Shown here: piece by piece, positions 18,172-26,570 of the stretch
Layout of the letters: each line of letters begins with the position of its first letter
How positions within the stretch are numbered: position 1 is the first letter of the stretch
Assembly: GCF_020278625.1 (NCBI RefSeq)
Contig: NZ_JADAKK010000005.1
Coordinates: 1 to 31,165, forward strand
DNA from: Wolbachia endosymbiont of Mansonella ozzardi
GTDB lineage: Bacteria > Pseudomonadota > Alphaproteobacteria > Rickettsiales > Anaplasmataceae
Direction: 5' to 3'
Length of the DNA stretch: 31,165 bases
Program-made: the position numbers and the translations under genes
The notes under the pieces: generated by a model
What the model saw: the letters and a program-made list of their open reading frames with translations, nothing else
Databases searched by the model: none
What the model was told of the DNA's origin: nothing

Positions 18172-19341
18172 ATGCAAGTTGACCATGAGACTAGTTTAAT
18201 CATTGATGCCATAGAGAAATTTGGTGGTGAGGCAAGGCTTGTCGGTGGATGTGTAAGGGACTCAATTCTGCAGCGTGGCATTCACGACATTGACCTCGCT
18301 ACCGACCTACTCCCTAGTCAAACGATTAAAGCGCTCAAACTTCACAATATAAAAACTATTCCAACTGGCCTGAAACATGGAACTATCACTGCAGTTTTAA
18401 ACCAAAGATCTTTTGAGATTACAACGCTAAGGTATGATACTCAATGCGACGGTAGACATGCGAAAGTAGAATTTACCAATAATTGGCAAGCTGATGCTTC
18501 AAGGCGTGATTTTACATTTAATGCCTTATATGCAGACAAGCATGGCCATATATATGACTACTTCGGTGGTATTCAGGATTTAAAAGCTCAGAGGTTAAAC
18601 TTTATAGGTAATGCTGAAGATAGAATTAAGGAAGACTATCTGCGTATTTTAAGAGTATTTCGGTTTCACGCAAAAATATGTGTTGGAGATTTGAGTGATG
18701 AAATATTGGATGTATGCAAAAAACATTCGCACATGATCCAAAACCTCTCTGGAGAAAGAATAAGAGACGAAATGTTTAAATTGCTGGAGTGTGATAATCC
18801 CACTCCAACGCTTAAGAGCATGCAAAAGTCTGATGTTTTGCAAAAATTTATTCCAAAAGAAGTAAAATGCGAAATTCTGTCCTTACCACTTCTTTTTTGT
18901 GCTGATGCGATAGTAAAATTAGCGGTGCTCCTTAGAACTACTGAAGACAAGCTAAATCTTGGAGAATACGTAAGCAAGTTTCTACATTTTTCGAACAAGC
19001 AAAGGAAAAAGCTGCTATTTCTACTGTCCAATGATATCAAAACAGAGCTTTCAGAAAAAGAGCAAAAAAAATACATATCCTTGTTTGGTAAGGAATTATA
19101 TTGTGATCTAGTCAAAATCTGTGGTGTTGAGTCTGGAACAAATGTTGATGAATATATCTCATTTGCTAAGGTGTTCGATATTCCGAAATTTCCTTTATCT
19201 GGCGATGATTTGATAAATATAGGTTATCAGTCAGGGAAAAGTTTAGGTAGAAGTTTGGAGTTATTAAAGCAACATTGGAAAGATAACTCCTATTCCTTAA
19301 CGAAAGAGGAGTTGTTACTTTATGCTAAGAGCCTGCTTTAA
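18172..19341 (+). CDS. cca: tRNA nucleotidyltransferase / poly(A) polymerase family (CCA-adding)
   Basis: This class II nucleotidyltransferase adds CCA to tRNA 3' ends. It has 389 residues. Motifs: ARLVGGCVRD at 21-30, the catalytic carboxylates in HDIDLATD (Asp39, Asp41), RRDFTFNALY at 111-120, and EDRIKEDYLRILRVFRF at about 149-165. The C-terminal half is helical and poorly conserved, as usual. It lies directly downstream of the OTU terminator and overlaps by 17 bases the end of a decayed reading frame on the other strand. A split between CCA-adding and poly(A) polymerase roles cannot be decided by eye, but no other such gene is in the window and alphaproteobacterial members of this type normally act on tRNA. 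Confidence 0.92.
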   Translation: MQVDHETSLIIDAIEKFGGEARLVGGCVRDSILQRGIHDIDLATDLLPSQTIKALKLHNIKTIPTGLKHGTITAVLNQRSFEITTLRYDTQCDGRHAKVEFTNNWQADASRRDFTFNALYADKHGHIYDYFGGIQDLKAQRLNFIGNAEDRIKEDYLRILRVFRFHAKICVGDLSDEILDVCKKHSHMIQNLSGERIRDEMFKLLECDNPTPTLKSMQKSDVLQKFIPKEVKCEILSLPLLFCADAIVKLAVLLRTTEDKLNLGEYVSKFLHFSNKQRKKLLFLLSNDIKTELSEKEQKKYISLFGKELYCDLVKICGVESGTNVDEYISFAKVFDIPKFPLSGDDLINIGYQSGKSLGRSLELLKQHWKDNSYSLTKEELLLYAKSLL

Positions 19342-21480
19342 TGCTCAATGAGTGTATGCTTGTAGTGATTCTAATGCGGCTCAGAAAAGAGTTAGGTATG
19401 TTATTTATCTTGTTAATTCCAGCTCTGAGTCGATATACATTTCCTTTCCCACAAATCTGATTACACATTTTCTGGTCTGGGAATAAAAATTTATCTTTTA
19501 TACTTGATGTCAATTGCAACTCTTGAATCTCGCTTGAAAAACGCTTCATTTTAACTTCTGTTAACTTTCCCGCAATAATTTCTCCAAGTAATTTTTTTTA
19601 ATCGTTACTATTGTTATTTTTGCTATAAAAACTATTCCAGGTAGATGCTACTATAGCATTGTCTTTTTCATTTAACTTCAACTTTTTTATGCATTTTCCA
19701 ACAGAAGATAAAAACTTGGTTTTCAGTGTGCTATCTTGTAATTCTTTATCTATATTTTTTCCAATGTTACAATGTGCGTTGACAACTTCTTTAACCTTAG
19801 CTTTTATAAGCTCTCTCTCAGACTCCGTCAAATTATTTTTTAACAATTTAAGCAGCTTACTGCTTTCAGATTTGCCATCATCTTGATTTGATAGAGATTT
19901 TACGACCTTATCAAGTACGTTATGACAAAAGTGCTTTTCTTTAAATTCAAGAAAGCCTCTTTTTAATCCTTTATTTTTATTAGATAAAAAGTTATTGGGA
20001 TCCTTTTCCTTCAAAAACATTTTGCCAGCAAAGTTCTGAGCTTTTGACAACCCTGATTGACCTGACTTTGCAGTAGATATTGTATCCACTAAACTCACTA
20101 CACCTAGCTCTTTTAAGCTACCAATTTAGTCAATTGCTTTTCTTCCAATTTTTCTATTTGCTTTTGTTCCTTTTATAACTGCTCAATCTTTAATTCGCCT
20201 TCCAAGTCAATTGTTTCTCCCTTCAATTGTTGTTGAGGTCCCTTAGTGCTTTGAGGATGTTGCCTTTCTATACTTTTTGCTTTATATAATTGGTCAGGCA
20301 ACTTTTCCACACTTTAACCTAATTCTTCATCTAACAATGTTAAACTACCTGTTCTCATACATTTTCTTTCTGAATCTTCAAAAGCTTTCACTATGACACT
20401 TACAAGGTTCTATTTTGGATTGAATTGATTCTTCTTTCAAACGTGCTACCTTAGACCTTTCCTCCTCAAGTTCTCTATTTTTAGATCTTAACTCTCCATT
20501 TTGCTTTTCTAAGAAGCCATCTTCCGATTGTAGCTCTTCTATCTGATGTTCTCGATCAACATTAGGACAAAGTTAATTTTTCTAATTCTTCGTTTACTTT
20601 CTCTAGTTGCTTATTCAATTCCTCTATTTCAGTTAATCGAGTAGTTAGTTTCCTCTTTAAAGATTCGTTTCTTCCTTTAACAGCATATAGTCCTTTCTCT
20701 AACATTTTCATTGTGTTCGAGAAAACTTCCTTTAAGATGCCATCTGTTCCAGCTAACTCCTATTCCTTATTTCCTTCTAAAGTTTGCGCCTGCTTTTGTA
20801 ACTCTAATACTTTATTTTCCAAGCTCTTTTTTTCTTCTTGCTGCTCTCGGTTGTTTAATTGTAATGTTTTTTCTGATATTTTCGTCACGTTCAAGAGAAA
20901 ATCATTTTATTTCATATATATTTCAGCTATCCACTGCTGTTCGCTATTTTTAGTTTCTATTTCCTTTATTATCCTGTTTTAATGCTTTGTTTGATGTTGT
21001 TAATATGTTGATTTTTAAGTCTTTTTCTTCCACTTCTGCTGAAAGCTTTCTTGCTTTATTTATAAGTTCCGTTTTGTGTTCAGTTAGTTCCTCTTCTTGT
21101 TTGCCTGCATTTTCTGCAAGTTCCTTATAACCCTTTTCAAGTATTTCAATTACAAATTGTAATTCTATATTTTCTTTTATTGAAGCATTTTGTGAACGTT
21201 CAAGTTCTAATTCCTGACTTATACCCTCCAGATGTTCTTTTAATGCTTCATCTTCTTCTGTATTTACTTTTTCCACGTCAAGGTAGTTGTCATCAGAGTA
21301 GTTGTCACTAAAAATAAATTTATTACTTTCTTCAGTCTGAACCCCTCCATTTTTGCTTATCATTACACTTTGGCTCTCTTTCTCTTCAACTTCGGATTTT
21401 AAGTCAACTTAAGCACTTTCATCTACTGTTTTTAAAAGCATCAGTTTGAACTTCATTGTTTGCAGTAGTTTTATCACAGT
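19325..21480 (-). pseudogene. Decayed long coiled-coil protein
   Basis: On the minus strand, pieces in changing frames run from about 21480 to 19325. The N-terminal part has a short repeated phrase (NEVQTDAFK, GVQTEESNKF) and an acidic stretch. A long heptad-rich coiled coil follows: open at 20950-21363 (KEHLEGISQELELERSQN ... ELTEHKTELINKARKLSAEV), then shifted pieces EEKKSLENKVLELQKQAQ, KRKLTTRLTEIEELNKQLEK and EKQNGELRSKNRELEEER. A Gln-rich linker leads to the last open piece 19598-20098 (VDTISTAKSGQSGLSKAQNF ... KCIKKLKLNEKD), which ends in TAA; the same frame stays open after that stop to 19325. The original may have exceeded 650 residues. I do not recognise a named family. Such coiled-coil proteins can be secreted effectors, but the sequence shows no signal peptide or catalytic motif. 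Confidence 0.6.
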
Positions 21481-21772
21481 ACAAAATATTTTCTGCCCAT
21501 CTGTTCCGTCTCCTTGGTAATATTCATCCAATCGCTTTTAGGTATGGCCAAGCAAACACGGTGGGACCAACTGTATTTTCTTTCTTCCTTCTTAACATTA
21601 GTTTCATTGTTGGCACTGAGCATAAAACTACCTTATCTTTTGAACTTTAAAAACTTTTCCCAAACTGAGAGTCGAACTTTATTAACAGCTACCAAAATAT
21701 TAATGAAATTATACGTATTGGTGTAAATATTGAATAAGGATTAATGCTAATTCAAATCTAACCTGAACGTCT

Positions 21773-22359
21773 TTAAATGTTAAGTAAGTATTTACTATTT
21801 ACAATAAAACCCTTGCTTGCAATAAGCTTCAAGTAGAAATATATGAGCCTGTAATCACATCTTTTGCCTTTATTTATTGCCCTTATTAACATCTTCTGTT
21901 CGTTATCCTGACTCTTTACATTAACTACCTGAGCAACTAAATTTGCAGAAAAGTAACCAAACTGACTTCCATAATCCCACTTGTTTCAATACTCAAACTC
22001 CACTTTCATAATCAATGTCATACTCTATAGGTATATAGCCAATTGAAAGTCCATTGATTACTCCAGTTTTGAGCATCAAGTAAACTTATTCTGCCTTTTA
22101 GATACCCAAAAGTAAATGCGCAGTTATATATAGGCCGACATCATTTTCATGAATATCTATAATATAACTATATGCTCGCTCAGGTTGTGCTGCCAGAGGA
22201 GTTTTATTTTATTTCCATTCAAGTTTTCTTTAAATACTCCAGGTAAGATGAGATCATTCTGTTTATCAACTACGTTAAAAACGTTCTCATAGCCAGAAAA
22301 TACGCCTTTTTCTCTATACTTTTTATTGATAATGATGAACAGAGAAATTTCTTATTCAT
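21773..22359 (-). pseudogene. Relic of HK97-family prohead protease (GTA g4 type)
   Basis: Prohead proteases (peptidase family U35) cut the scaffold part of the capsid protein during head maturation. ATG 22359, behind AAGGGGG, starts MNKKFLCSSLSI. After a frameshift: VFSGYENVFNVVDKQNDL, ILPGVFKENL, and IKLLWQHN with the expected catalytic His. Another shift, then IDIHENDVGLYI, YLMLKTGVINGLSIGY with the expected catalytic Ser, and after one more shift the family hallmark EVSLVTFSANLVAQV. The remaining tail ends at TAA 21773. The roughly 195-residue span is right for the family. At least three frameshifts and three in-frame stops prevent function. No capsid or portal gene adjoins it; it is bordered by the coiled-coil relic and by repeats. 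Confidence 0.82.
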
Positions 22360-22372
22360 AAAGCCCCCTTGT

Positions 22373-22482
22373 AGATTTAGTACTAAAAATTCTACTTGAA
22401 GTAATTTGCAATGCGCTGCAATACTAAGTTCATTATACGCAGTGCTTCAGCAAGAGGGAAGTATTTTTCTAGTACTAAATCT
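22373..22482. repeat. 110-bp element with 13-base terminal inverted repeats
   Basis: AGATTTAGTACTA at 22373-22385 is repeated exactly inverted at 22470-22482, and the similarity extends loosely inward for about 8 more bases. The interior carries no reading frame. It has the form of a small non-autonomous transposable element. I see no clear target-site duplication. It lies just upstream of the prohead-protease relic. Confidence 0.5.
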
Positions 22483-22528
22483 TGGATCTCATTTCACTTA
22501 ATGACGGTACCATGAAAGTAACCCCCTC

Positions 22529-22650
22529 CTATCATCCAGCGCGTGACGCTGGATGATAGAATTTTATTGGGTAGGTGAGCATAAAAGTTATGTTAAAATA
22601 CAACGTTTTATGGAAAATTTGAATTCCAGTGCCAAGCACTGGGATGACAA
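22529..22650 (+). repeat. Palindromic MITE-like element, copy B
   Basis: A perfect 13-bp stem (22529-22541 with 22547-22559, loop CGTGA) is followed by the same conserved spacer as copy A (GGGTAGGTGAGCATAAAA), then a second palindrome, ATTCCAGTGC (22623-22632) with GCACTGGGAT (22636-22645). Same orientation as 4291-4412. The short sequence ATGAAAGTAACCCCC just before it also occurs, inverted and imperfect, just after copy A. Confidence 0.8.
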
Positions 22651-22751
22651 GAAAAGGCTGCTTGGATAACGCTGTTATAAAGGAAACATGCCGGCTACTT
22701 GGACGACCGGTAGATGTGCAAGAGATCGCTGGTAAGGACTTTAGAATAGAG

Positions 22752-22780
22752 TTTCAATCGTTTCATAGTTTCTGTATAAT
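22752..22780 (+). promoter_or_regulatory. Promoter of prs
   Basis: TTTCAA (22752-22757) and TATAAT (22775-22780) are 17 bases apart. The expected transcription start is about 17 bases before the prs ATG, giving a very short leader. The promoter lies about 100 bases downstream of the palindromic repeat. Confidence 0.65.
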
Positions 22781-22803
22781 CTTACAAATTCAATTGGTAG
22801 ATT

Positions 22804-23730
22804 ATGAAGATAATAATAGGTAGCGCTAGTAAAGAATTAGGGGAATCAATAGTTAGTAAGCTAAATGTTCAACCATCCCTTACTCAGGTATCGAGGTTTG
22901 CCGATGGCGAGATGAATGTGTACGTGGGAGGTGATATCTATAATCAAGAGGTATACATAATACAGTCAATTTCTCCTCCTGCAAATGACAATCTTATGGA
23001 GCTCTTGATCACAATTGATACAGTAAAGAGGTTAAGAGCCAAAAGAATAATGGCGATTATTCCCTATTATGGATATAGCAGGCAAGATAGGGTTATTAAA
23101 AACGATAATATGCAATCTGCTTTGAGTGCGAAATTAGCTGCAAATCTCATCCAGGCTGCAGGCGCAGATAGTGTTGCAGCTGTTGATTTACATTCAAGTC
23201 AAATTGAAGGGTTTTTTGATATACCAGTCGCTAATTTAAGCTGCCTTGAAGTATTTGCTGATTCTATACATACAGAGAATTTAGCAATAGTTGCACCCGA
23301 TGTTGGAGCAATCGGTAGGGCGCGTGCTTTTGCAAAGACTTTAGAGAAAAAATATGAGATAGAATTGAGTGATAAGATTATCATAATAGATAAATATAGA
23401 GAGAAAGCAGGTACATCTCAGGTAATGAATGTAATAGGAGAAGTGACAAATAAGAATTGCGTCATCATCGATGATATAGTTGATTCTGGTGGAACATTAT
23501 GCAATGCCGCTCTTGCTTTGAAAAGTCACGGGGCAAAATCTGTAATTTCATGCATTACACATGGTGCGCTTTCAGGAAATGCAATTGAAAAAATCTCTTC
23601 CTCTTTTCTAGACAAATTAGTGATTACAGACACCATACTTCACAAATTTGAAAAAACTGGTAAAGTAGAAGTTATTTCAACTGCAAATATTTTGGTTCAC
23701 TTCATTAAAGGGGATAAGGATGCCAGCTAG
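22804..23730 (+). CDS. prs: Ribose-phosphate pyrophosphokinase
   Basis: Prs makes PRPP from ribose 5-phosphate and ATP for purine, pyrimidine, NAD and amino-acid synthesis; its substrate comes from RpiB, also encoded here. It has 308 residues, the normal length. Motifs: RFADGEMNVYV at 31-41, PYYGYSRQDR near 87-96, the flexible-loop/ATP segment around DLHSSQIEGFFDIP at 128-141, and the PRPP-binding loop CVIIDDIVDSGGT at 219-231. A good promoter lies just upstream. The last codons overlap the start of the gatC frame by 11 bases, so the two genes form an operon with likely coupled translation. Confidence 0.98.
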   Translation: MKIIIGSASKELGESIVSKLNVQPSLTQVSRFADGEMNVYVGGDIYNQEVYIIQSISPPANDNLMELLITIDTVKRLRAKRIMAIIPYYGYSRQDRVIKNDNMQSALSAKLAANLIQAAGADSVAAVDLHSSQIEGFFDIPVANLSCLEVFADSIHTENLAIVAPDVGAIGRARAFAKTLEKKYEIELSDKIIIIDKYREKAGTSQVMNVIGEVTNKNCVIIDDIVDSGGTLCNAALALKSHGAKSVISCITHGALSGNAIEKISSSFLDKLVITDTILHKFEKTGKVEVISTANILVHFIKGDKDAS

Positions 23731-24073
23731 GTCAACAGAAGACGTCATTACTTCGCTAATAGAGTTTGTAAACAAAAGAAAAGTGACAATTACTAAGGAA
23801 GAAATGCTTAAAATTGCACAGCTTGTAAGAATTAAGTTATCAAATGACGAAATTGAGCACTACTCCAAGGAACTAACAATGCTGGATTGGATACATGATA
23901 TTTTGTTGCAAGTTAACACTGAAGGTGTTTCTCCTATACGTTATGGTAGTATAGATAAGAACATTCATGTACATGATGACGTTGTCAATGCTCAGAATAC
24001 TAAAGAGGAGATATTATCCAATACAAAATCTGAGCATGGATATTTTGTAGTGCCAAAGGTTATAAACGATTGA
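23720..24073 (+). CDS. gatC: Asp-tRNA(Asn)/Glu-tRNA(Gln) amidotransferase subunit C
   Basis: GatC is the small linker subunit of GatCAB, which amidates misacylated Glu-tRNA(Gln) and Asp-tRNA(Asn). The core ITKEEMLKIAQLVRIKLSN with SKELTMLDWIHDIL, the central VSPIRYG and the C-terminal GYFVVPKVI are standard. From ATG 23720 the product is 117 residues, about 20 longer than most GatC. This ATG has a good Shine-Dalgarno (AAGGGGATAAGG) and overlaps the end of prs. A GTG at 23783 would give the usual length (VTITKEEML) but lacks a clear ribosome site. I kept the ATG on ribosome-site grounds; start confidence is moderate. gatA and gatB are not in the window. Confidence 0.9.
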   Translation: MPARSTEDVITSLIEFVNKRKVTITKEEMLKIAQLVRIKLSNDEIEHYSKELTMLDWIHDILLQVNTEGVSPIRYGSIDKNIHVHDDVVNAQNTKEEILSNTKSEHGYFVVPKVIND

Positions 24074-24230
24074 AATAAGTCTATCTTCTAAGAAGAGCAT
24101 TTAAAGGATCGACATAGGGCTTTGGAAGATTAAAATTGGGTAAATGTTACGTCATATACATAAATGTTATAAAAGATCTAGTAACTGTTGCTTCAATAAA
24201 TGTAGAAAAGAACATTTACAAAAAAAAAAG

Positions 24231-24320
24231 TTGCCCCCCTAGTTTCACCTGCTATACTGTAAAGCTTTTTCTATAAAGGATAGTAGCTTCAAGCACCAAC
24301 ATCAAGTTGGTGCGGTTTTT
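24231..24320 (+). ncRNA. Candidate small RNA unit (promoter to terminator)
   Basis: After a run of ten A residues, TTGCCC (24231-24236) and TATACT (24253-24258) are 16 bases apart. A strong terminator follows: GCACCAAC (24293-24300), loop ATCAA, GTTGGTGC (24306-24313), then GGTTTTT. A start near 24265 would give an RNA of about 55 bases. No open frame lies between. It could equally be the terminator of prs-gatC with a chance upstream promoter, and the opposite strand has a short open frame. Confidence 0.35.
24293..24320 (+). terminator. Rho-independent terminator downstream of prs-gatC
   Basis: A perfect 8-bp GC-containing stem with a 5-base loop is followed by GGTTTTT. It is oriented for the plus strand and would end either the candidate small RNA or read-through from gatC, 220 bases upstream. 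Confidence 0.8.
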
Positions 24321-24467
24321 CTGGGTTAATGTTTCTTGAGCTGGTTTTAGTATATACTAAGTTGACGCAGTTACACACTCTACCTTCATCAAATCTTTGC
24401 TTAAGGCGAATCATTCTCACGTTTCTGGGCCTGGTCGTAAGAGGCTTAATGACTTTGCTTGAATGTT

Positions 24468-24476
24468 TGATATAAT
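24468..24476 (+). promoter_or_regulatory. Extended -10 promoter of mtaB
   Basis: TGATATAAT matches the extended -10 form TGnTATAAT, which can act without a good -35; none is seen. It lies 31 bases before ATG 24508. Confidence 0.55.
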
Positions 24477-24507
24477 AATTAAATTATAAAATCGATTGAA
24501 GTCTAGC

Positions 24508-25743
24508 ATGAATGAAGTAGTAACATTTGGCTGTCGTTTAAATTTTTATGAAAGTGAGTTAATTAAAGAAGCGCTAAGAAAAGCAGAAAGAGAAAATGTC
24601 GTTGTAGTGCACAGTTGTGCAGTAACAAATGAAGCAGAACGCCAGGTGAAGCAAAAAATACGTAAGATTCATAAAAATGATCCAAGTAAAGAAATTATTG
24701 TAGTTGGGTGTGCCGTTCAATTAGATCCCAAATCGTACAGTAAAATTCCTGGTGTAAGCAAAGTGCTGGGCAATCAAGATAAGCTAAAGACTGAAAATTA
24801 TTTGCTGAATAATAACAAAATATTAGTCAATGATAATCAAGCAAGCAGGTCAGAACCTATTCTAATTAATAAGTTTGAAGATAAATCAAGGGCGTTTATC
24901 GAAGTCCAAAATGGTTGTAATCATAGCTGCACATTTTGCTCAATTACTGAAGCAAGAGGAAACAACCGATCCGTACCAATAAACAATATTATAGAGCAAA
25001 TCAAGGTTTTCGTAGCAAATGGTTACCAAGAAGTAGTGTTTACAGGTGTTGATATTACTGATTTTGGTACAGATTTGTTTGGCAAACCTTCACTTGGTTC
25101 AATGATCAGAAGAGTTTTAAAGGATGTACCGGAGTTGAAGAGACTTAGACTTTCTTCTATTGATGTTGCTGAAATTGACGATGAGTTAATGAGCTTAATA
25201 GTTAACGAATCAAGGCTTATGCCATATTTACACTTAAGTTTACAATCTGGTAATAATTTAATCCTAAAAAGGATGAAACGTCGTCACAGTAGAGAGCAAG
25301 TGATAGAATTTTGTCATAAAGTAAGGAGCTTGAGGCCTAATATAGCGTTTGGTGCTGATATTATTACTGGATTTCCAACGGAAACTGATGAAATGTTTCA
25401 AGATACTGTTAATCTACTAAAGGAAACGAATATAGTTTACCTACATGCTTTTCCATATTCAAAGCGAAAGAACACGCCTGCTGCACGAATGCCACAAGTG
25501 CCAGAGAATGTGCGTAAAGAAAGGGTAAAAAACTTGAGGGAAACAAGTAAAGAAATGATGGGTAACTTTTATCAGTCTTTAATCGGCACTAAACAAAGCG
25601 TTTTAGTTGAGCAAAATAATATTGGCAGGGTAGAAAATTTTGCATTAATAAAGCTTTCATCAGAGGTTCAGGCTAAAAGTATTATAAAAGCTAACGTTAT
25701 AGGAATGGAGAGTGGTTATTTAATTGGAAGTGTTATTTCTTAA
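24508..25743 (+). CDS. mtaB: tRNA t6A37 methylthiotransferase MtaB
   Basis: MtaB is a radical-SAM enzyme that adds a methylthio group to t6A at position 37 of ANN-reading tRNAs. From ATG 24508 it has 411 residues. The N-terminal methylthiotransferase domain has the three cluster cysteines in TFGCRLN (Cys9), HSCAVTNEA (Cys37) and VGCAV (Cys68). The radical-SAM CxxxCxxC is CNHSCTFC (Cys137, 141, 144), followed by QSGNNLILKRMKRRH and DIITGFPTET, with a C-terminal TRAM-like segment (KQSVLVEQNNIGRVENF). TFGCRLN and ITEARGNNRS favour MtaB over MiaB. A TTG at 24496 is in frame, but ATG gives the usual MNEVVTFGCRLN start. Confidence 0.95.
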   Translation: MNEVVTFGCRLNFYESELIKEALRKAERENVVVVHSCAVTNEAERQVKQKIRKIHKNDPSKEIIVVGCAVQLDPKSYSKIPGVSKVLGNQDKLKTENYLLNNNKILVNDNQASRSEPILINKFEDKSRAFIEVQNGCNHSCTFCSITEARGNNRSVPINNIIEQIKVFVANGYQEVVFTGVDITDFGTDLFGKPSLGSMIRRVLKDVPELKRLRLSSIDVAEIDDELMSLIVNESRLMPYLHLSLQSGNNLILKRMKRRHSREQVIEFCHKVRSLRPNIAFGADIITGFPTETDEMFQDTVNLLKETNIVYLHAFPYSKRKNTPAARMPQVPENVRKERVKNLRETSKEMMGNFYQSLIGTKQSVLVEQNNIGRVENFALIKLSSEVQAKSIIKANVIGMESGYLIGSVIS

Positions 25744-25778
25744 TTTCTTGATGTGAGAAAAGTATTGTAAATTTGTTT

Positions 25779-26570
25779 ATGATGAAAAGACCTACTATTT
25801 TTGATGCATTGCTAATCTTATGTATTAACTTCTTTTCCGCTCAAGCTAATACAGGTGATGTTGAAGATCTAATGCTTGCAGACAGATTTGTATGCCATAA
25901 ATCTAGAAAATATGATAAAAAAGAAGTTACATCAGTTGAAGGCAAGAGACTTAATTTCTATATTAGCACCAACGGTGGCAAGATATATTACGATAACTCA
26001 GAGACATTTATGAATGGCATAACAGCAATTGGAGAAAGATGCCTAACCTTAGTTGAAAGCCGTTATGGTGCAATAGCAAAAAATATGGTGGAAGATGAAA
26101 TTAAGAGTATACATCAATTTGATGGTAAAATTGATTTCCAGTGGCTCAGCAGCATATCTTTAGGTTACTATGCTAGAGAAAATGGCCGAATTGATTTTGA
26201 AACTATGTATTCTGGGGCTGATATTAAAAGTGATAACCCTATACCAGTACTTGATAAATCAGTCAGCATATTCGCATTTTTGTTAAACTTCTATTATAAT
26301 CCTAGTGCTCAGGATACACAATTTGCTCTGTATACTGGTCTTGGTATAGGGCCAGCAGTTTTGAGGTTAAAAAAAATTAATAGGTCACCTAAAAATTCAA
26401 TGCCATTGAATGTTCCTTGGTTTGCTTATCAAGTGAAGTTTGGCGTTAGTTATTCAGTAGTTCCGGAAGTCAAAGCCTTCCTTGGTTATCGTTACTTCAG
26501 TATTCCAATACCCGTTGCAGATAACATATCAACTCATAATATTGAAATCGGTTTGATGCTTAGTTTTTAG
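25779..26570 (+). CDS. P44/Msp2-like outer membrane protein
   Basis: The product is 263 residues. It begins with a signal peptide (MMKRPTIFDALLILCINFF, probable cleavage after SAQA). The mature part shows alternating beta-strand patterns, such as FAYQVKFGVSYSVVPEVKAF and LGYRYFSIPI, and ends with NIEIGLMLSF: a terminal aromatic residue and alternating hydrophobics as in outer-membrane beta-barrels. The closing barrel repeats, GLGIGPAVLRL and the C-terminal strand are reminiscent of the P44/Msp2/WSP surface-antigen superfamily of Anaplasmataceae; the long N-terminal part with two Cys is not. The call is to family level only. A TTG at 25773 is an alternative start. The gene converges tail-to-tail with the secretin and overlaps it by 11 bases. 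Confidence 0.65.
   Translation: MMKRPTIFDALLILCINFFSAQANTGDVEDLMLADRFVCHKSRKYDKKEVTSVEGKRLNFYISTNGGKIYYDNSETFMNGITAIGERCLTLVESRYGAIAKNMVEDEIKSIHQFDGKIDFQWLSSISLGYYARENGRIDFETMYSGADIKSDNPIPVLDKSVSIFAFLLNFYYNPSAQDTQFALYTGLGIGPAVLRLKKINRSPKNSMPLNVPWFAYQVKFGVSYSVVPEVKAFLGYRYFSIPIPVADNISTHNIEIGLMLSF

Larger units (their letters stand above)
24074..24507. other. Intergenic region between gatC and mtaB
   Basis: It contains a promoter/terminator pair that could express a short RNA (24231-24320), an opposite-strand short frame without ATG (24289-24474), and the mtaB promoter. The first 150 bases show nothing recognisable. Confidence 0.6.

Noticed and set aside
20711..20982. Hydrophobic plus-strand frames suggesting membrane proteins
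   Set aside because: They are the antisense of coiled-coil coding sequence, which naturally reads as Phe/Leu/Ser-rich.
22629..22823. 64-codon frame just before prs
   Set aside because: It begins inside the palindromic repeat and runs over the prs promoter and start; composition is that of the repeat.
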